A stretch of DNA of 17,634 nt, from NCBI GenBank assembly GCA_030747575.1, contig JASLKI010000147.1, forward strand, positions 1 to 17,634, in the 5' to 3' direction. The translations under genes and the position numbers were made by a program. This stretch comes from Verrucomicrobiota bacterium. Lineage in GTDB: Bacteria; Verrucomicrobiota; Verrucomicrobiia; Limisphaerales; UBA1096. Below are positions 15,455 through 17,634 of this stretch, piece after piece (within the stretch, counting starts at the first letter, position 1; each line of letters opens with the position of its first letter). The notes beneath the pieces were generated by a model. That model searched no databases and was not told where the DNA came from. It saw only the letters and a list, made by a program, of their open reading frames with translations.

Positions 15455-16795
15455 ATGAAAGACCTCCTACTAACAACAATCGCAATTGTGCTGTTGTTTG
15501 GGTTTGGGCAGTCGCAGCTATCGTCTGCCGCAACTGAGGAGACGCCAGTTGCAGATGCTGTAAAATCAGAAACGGCGACAGTCAACTCCACTATACTCGA
15601 AACCCCCTCAACATTGGCCAAAAGTCAGGAAGCTGAATTCAACCGGCAAACGAGTTTGGGAATGGACTTAGCGACCAATTTAGCCGCCATTACTGGAATT
15701 GCCATCTCGCCTCTTTTCGGGATGAGTGCGGTCTCATGCTATATGTATTATGGGACACCCATCTCCCAACGCCAAAATCTACCGTGGTACAACAGTCCCT
15801 CGGTTTGGGGGGCTGGTTTCTTTTTCTGGTTTCTTTTTCTGGTCAACACTCAGATTGGCACTGCAGTACCGTTATTAAAAAAGCCGATGGACACTGTTGA
15901 GTTATTTGAAAACAAAATCAGTGCCATCATCGCACAACCTGCCTTGATGTCTCAGCTTTATACTTTCGGGGCAGGACTTGCTGGTTTGAGCGCTGCAAAA
16001 ATCTCTGCCGCGAGCGCTCATGGCCCGATTCTCGCTAGCATTGCTCTTCCCGGCGAACTTTTGGGTGTTCTTACGGCTGGTATCGGCTTTATTGCGTTCG
16101 CGGCAGTTTGGTTGTGTTCGCACACGATCAATGTCTTCATCCTAATCAGCCCATGGGGCGGGGTGGACAACGTTTTGAGACTGATCAGAGGCGGCCTGAT
16201 AACCGCAATTTTTGGAAGCTTTTTTGTCCCGGTAGTTGGTCCCTTTCTTTGCATTGCGATCTGCCTGATCATCATCTTAGCTTCTTGTTTCCTCGCGCCT
16301 TGGGCATTTCGCCTGATGGTGTTTGGATCCACTTGCGCTTGGGATTTTTTCACCTTCAGGCACAAACGGTTCAAGCCTGAGTCGAGCCCAATCCGTGCGT
16401 TCGCTTTGAAATCATTTGATGATATCCCGAAACGAACCTATGGCTCGCTGAGCAGAGACAGCGCAGGCAGTTTGATTTTCACCTATCGCAATTGGCTAGT
16501 TCTTCCGAAAAAAACCACCCAAATTGGTGAGGGTGAGCACTATGCGGAAAAAGGCATTTTCTCACCGGCCTTGGATGCGTTGGACTCGGAAACCGGAAGG
16601 AGTCCATCTCAATTCCGCTTCCCACCCCGCTATCGGGGCCATGAAGATTATATCGTGGAAACATTGGCCCTTAAGGGCGTGCTGGAAGAGCCCATCTTCA
16701 AAGGATTACGCAACGCATGGCGGTGGCTAAAACACAGGCTCGGCGTGGAAGTAGAAATACCGACTGCATCGCCCGCCCCTGCATCATCCGGATAA
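15455..16795 (+). CDS. Unrecognised multi-pass membrane protein with C-terminal soluble domain
   Basis: I do not recognise this family. From the ATG at 15455 the protein has 446 residues. It opens with a signal-like segment (MKDLLLTTIAIVLLFGFG), then a Ser/Thr/Glu-rich linker of about 40 residues. Four long hydrophobic regions follow, enough for roughly six membrane spans: around LAAITGIAISPLFGMSAV, GAGFFFWFLFLVN, GVLTAGIGFIAFAAVWLC and ITAIFGSFFVPVVGPFLCIA, the last running on through a further Ile/Leu-rich stretch. The final 130 residues are hydrophilic, with a small Pro/Ala-rich tail. A TTG at 15446, 3 nt after a GGTGAG-like sequence, is an alternative start adding three residues. The gene stands alone: divergent from the sulfatase unit and convergent with rsmE. 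A perfect 13-bp duplication lies inside one membrane-span coding region. Transport or envelope function is possible but unsupported. Confidence 0.8.
   Translation: MKDLLLTTIAIVLLFGFGQSQLSSAATEETPVADAVKSETATVNSTILETPSTLAKSQEAEFNRQTSLGMDLATNLAAITGIAISPLFGMSAVSCYMYYGTPISQRQNLPWYNSPSVWGAGFFFWFLFLVNTQIGTAVPLLKKPMDTVELFENKISAIIAQPALMSQLYTFGAGLAGLSAAKISAASAHGPILASIALPGELLGVLTAGIGFIAFAAVWLCSHTINVFILISPWGGVDNVLRLIRGGLITAIFGSFFVPVVGPFLCIAICLIIILASCFLAPWAFRLMVFGSTCAWDFFTFRHKRFKPESSPIRAFALKSFDDIPKRTYGSLSRDSAGSLIFTYRNWLVLPKKTTQIGEGEHYAEKGIFSPALDALDSETGRSPSQFRFPPRYRGHEDYIVETLALKGVLEEPIFKGLRNAWRWLKHRLGVEVEIPTASPAPASSG
15815..15840 (+). repeat. 13-bp perfect tandem duplication within a coding region
   Basis: GGTTTCTTTTTCT occurs twice head to tail and is followed by GG, starting a third copy. 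It encodes part of the GFFFWFLFLVN membrane segment of the unknown membrane protein. Because 13 is not a multiple of 3, loss of one unit shifts the frame into a TAA codon (TAC CGT TAT TAA) 12 codons after the TGG in the following sequence. Confidence 0.9.
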
Positions 16796-16881
16796 ACGTC
16801 AATCATGAACCTCCTCAGCAAGTCGAGCAGCAAGACGAGTGAAGAATTGAAAGCTGAACAAAAATAAAGCGCCGGAAGCTG

Positions 16882-16935
16882 CCTGCCAAATCAGGCCAGA
16901 TTATAAAAAATAATACGGCAGGTTGGTTAATTTTT
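16882..16935 (+). terminator. Possible intrinsic terminator after the membrane-protein gene
   Basis: CCTGCC (16882-16887) pairs with GGCAGG (16917-16922), and inside it ATTAT (16900-16904) pairs with ATAAT (16910-16914). The stem is followed by TTGGTTAATTTTT. The T-tract is imperfect and the internal loop is large and lopsided, so this is a weak terminator prediction. It lies in the 166-nt convergent gap before rsmE. Confidence 0.35.
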
Positions 16936-16961
16936 AGCGCCCGCATCTTGGCACTTCCGTT

Positions 16962-17634
16962 TCACAAAATCGTCGCCGTCTGCTCAGCCCAGAGACCGAA
17001 CTTCGTCGCCGTAGCTGACACTGCTGCGACACAGGCTGTCTCGGCGCGCAGCACATGTGCGCCCATGTGCGCGAGTTTCCAGACATTTTTGCGGAAAACA
17101 TCGCGTTCCTCAGGCGACCAACCACGTTCCGGCCCGAGCGCAATCACTGCGCTCGCACCAGCATCGGGTAAAACCGCGCCCAACGCGCCTTTGGCCTCGT
17201 AATTATCCAGCGCCACATGCACATCCGCGCCATGTAGCACGCTAATCGCAGACTGCAAATCAGCATGCATCGCGACTTGCGGGAGGTGCGTACCAAAGGC
17301 TTGCTCGGTGCCGAGCCGGATACGCTCACGCCATTCATCGGTCTGCCATAGGCTGCTTTGCGCATACGAAGGTTCGCTACGCTCAGCCTCAAGGAAGTGA
17401 ATGCCAGTCACACCGAGACTTGCAGCCTCAAACAGGATACGCTTGGCCGTATGCGGTCGGGGCAATCCAATCAGTAAAGTAATCGGTAGCAGTGCGGGTG
17501 CTGGCTCCGTGCCCACGACCTCCATCTCGAAAGCACCGTCAGCCTCGACGGCGACAACCTTCGCACGCGCACGCGCTCCGTTCACAAAGCCAAGGAAAAC
17601 CAAGGTGCCGATCTTAGCGCGTAGCACTTTACGC
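16962..17634 (-). CDS. rsmE: 16S rRNA (uracil-1498-N3)-methyltransferase RsmE, N-terminus beyond window
   Basis: The reading frame is open to the right edge; 224 residues are visible. They start RKVLRAKIG, which corresponds to the early HHxxxVLRAKxGD region of RsmE, so roughly the first 20 residues and the start codon lie outside. A GTG at 17627 is in frame but lies within that conserved stretch and is unlikely to be the start. The N-terminal PUA-like part is followed by a SPOUT domain: LPITLLIGLPRPHTAKRILFEAASLGV, then LGPERGWSPEERDVF (variant of GPEGGFSxxE) and GAHVLRAETACVAAVSA (ILRxETA, the knot-forming SAM-binding loop). RsmE methylates N3 of U1498 of 16S rRNA in the small subunit. It ends 166 nt from the convergent membrane-protein gene and appears unrelated to the glycan genes. 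Confidence 0.9.
   Translation of the reverse strand, partial: RKVLRAKIGTLVFLGFVNGARARAKVVAVEADGAFEMEVVGTEPAPALLPITLLIGLPRPHTAKRILFEAASLGVTGIHFLEAERSEPSYAQSSLWQTDEWRERIRLGTEQAFGTHLPQVAMHADLQSAISVLHGADVHVALDNYEAKGALGAVLPDAGASAVIALGPERGWSPEERDVFRKNVWKLAHMGAHVLRAETACVAAVSATATKFGLWAEQTATIL

Noticed and set aside
16805..16867. A 20-codon reading frame (MNLLSKSSSKTSEELKAEQK) 9 nt after the membrane-protein stop codon
   Set aside because: It has no Shine-Dalgarno and is low-complexity, and I know of no conservation; such frames arise by chance.
1..17634. CRISPR array, insertion sequence, tRNA or phage attachment site
   Set aside because: No regularly spaced repeats, transposase or integrase motifs, or cloverleaf-like sequences were seen on either strand.

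Overview
The window looks like a chromosomal segment from a Verrucomicrobiota bacterium, or less likely Planctomycetota. The evidence is family content: a haem c protein of the PSCyt1/DUF1587/DUF1595 group, Tat-exported DUF1552 and DUF1501 proteins, two secreted sulfatases, a PQQ-like propeller with the NWPGWRGP opening, an SGNH-DUF1080 fusion and lysine/arginine-rich sulfatase tails. This assignment is inferred from families only; no rRNA or tRNA gene was seen. Most genes are on the minus strand, and nearly all proteins carry Sec or Tat export signals.

Layout from left to right. (1) 1-2329, minus: the DUF1552 gene, then 8 nt later a cytochrome-c-like PSCyt1 protein cut by the window edge. 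(2) 2503-5727, minus, three tightly spaced genes in transcription order: an SGNH hydrolase with a GxDLY domain, pdxA (vitamin B6 synthesis), and a secreted HExxH metallopeptidase that appears to contain an S4-like insertion. (3) 5930-7063, plus: a secreted alpha/beta hydrolase, convergent with (4) 7076-8344, minus: an SGNH hydrolase fused to DUF1080. (5) 8345-8638: a divergent control region with a perfect 17-bp dyad resembling a BlaI/MecI operator. (6) 8639-9907, plus: the PQQ-like propeller, whose stop codon abuts that of the next gene. (7) 9908-15211, minus, a four-gene unit in transcription order: arylsulfatase, iduronate-sulfatase-like sulfatase, DUF1501 protein, BD-FAE-type esterase. (8) 15212-15454: an AT-rich divergent region with repeats and dyads. 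(9) 15455-16795, plus: an unrecognised multi-pass membrane protein with a 13-bp tandem duplication. (10) 16962-17634, minus: rsmE, a 16S rRNA methyltransferase, cut by the right edge.

Taken together, the exported sulfatases, esterases and SGNH hydrolases suggest desulfation and deacylation of extracellular sulfated or acetylated glycans (inference; no glycoside hydrolase or lyase of a recognised family is present, apart from the DUF1080 domain). pdxA and rsmE are housekeeping genes. I found no CRISPR array, insertion sequence, integrase, tRNA or rRNA. The signals not explained by the gene list are the strong excess of the palindrome TTGGCCAA (11 copies), the S4-like insertion, the BlaI-like dyad, and -10-like hexamers placed almost directly before start codons.
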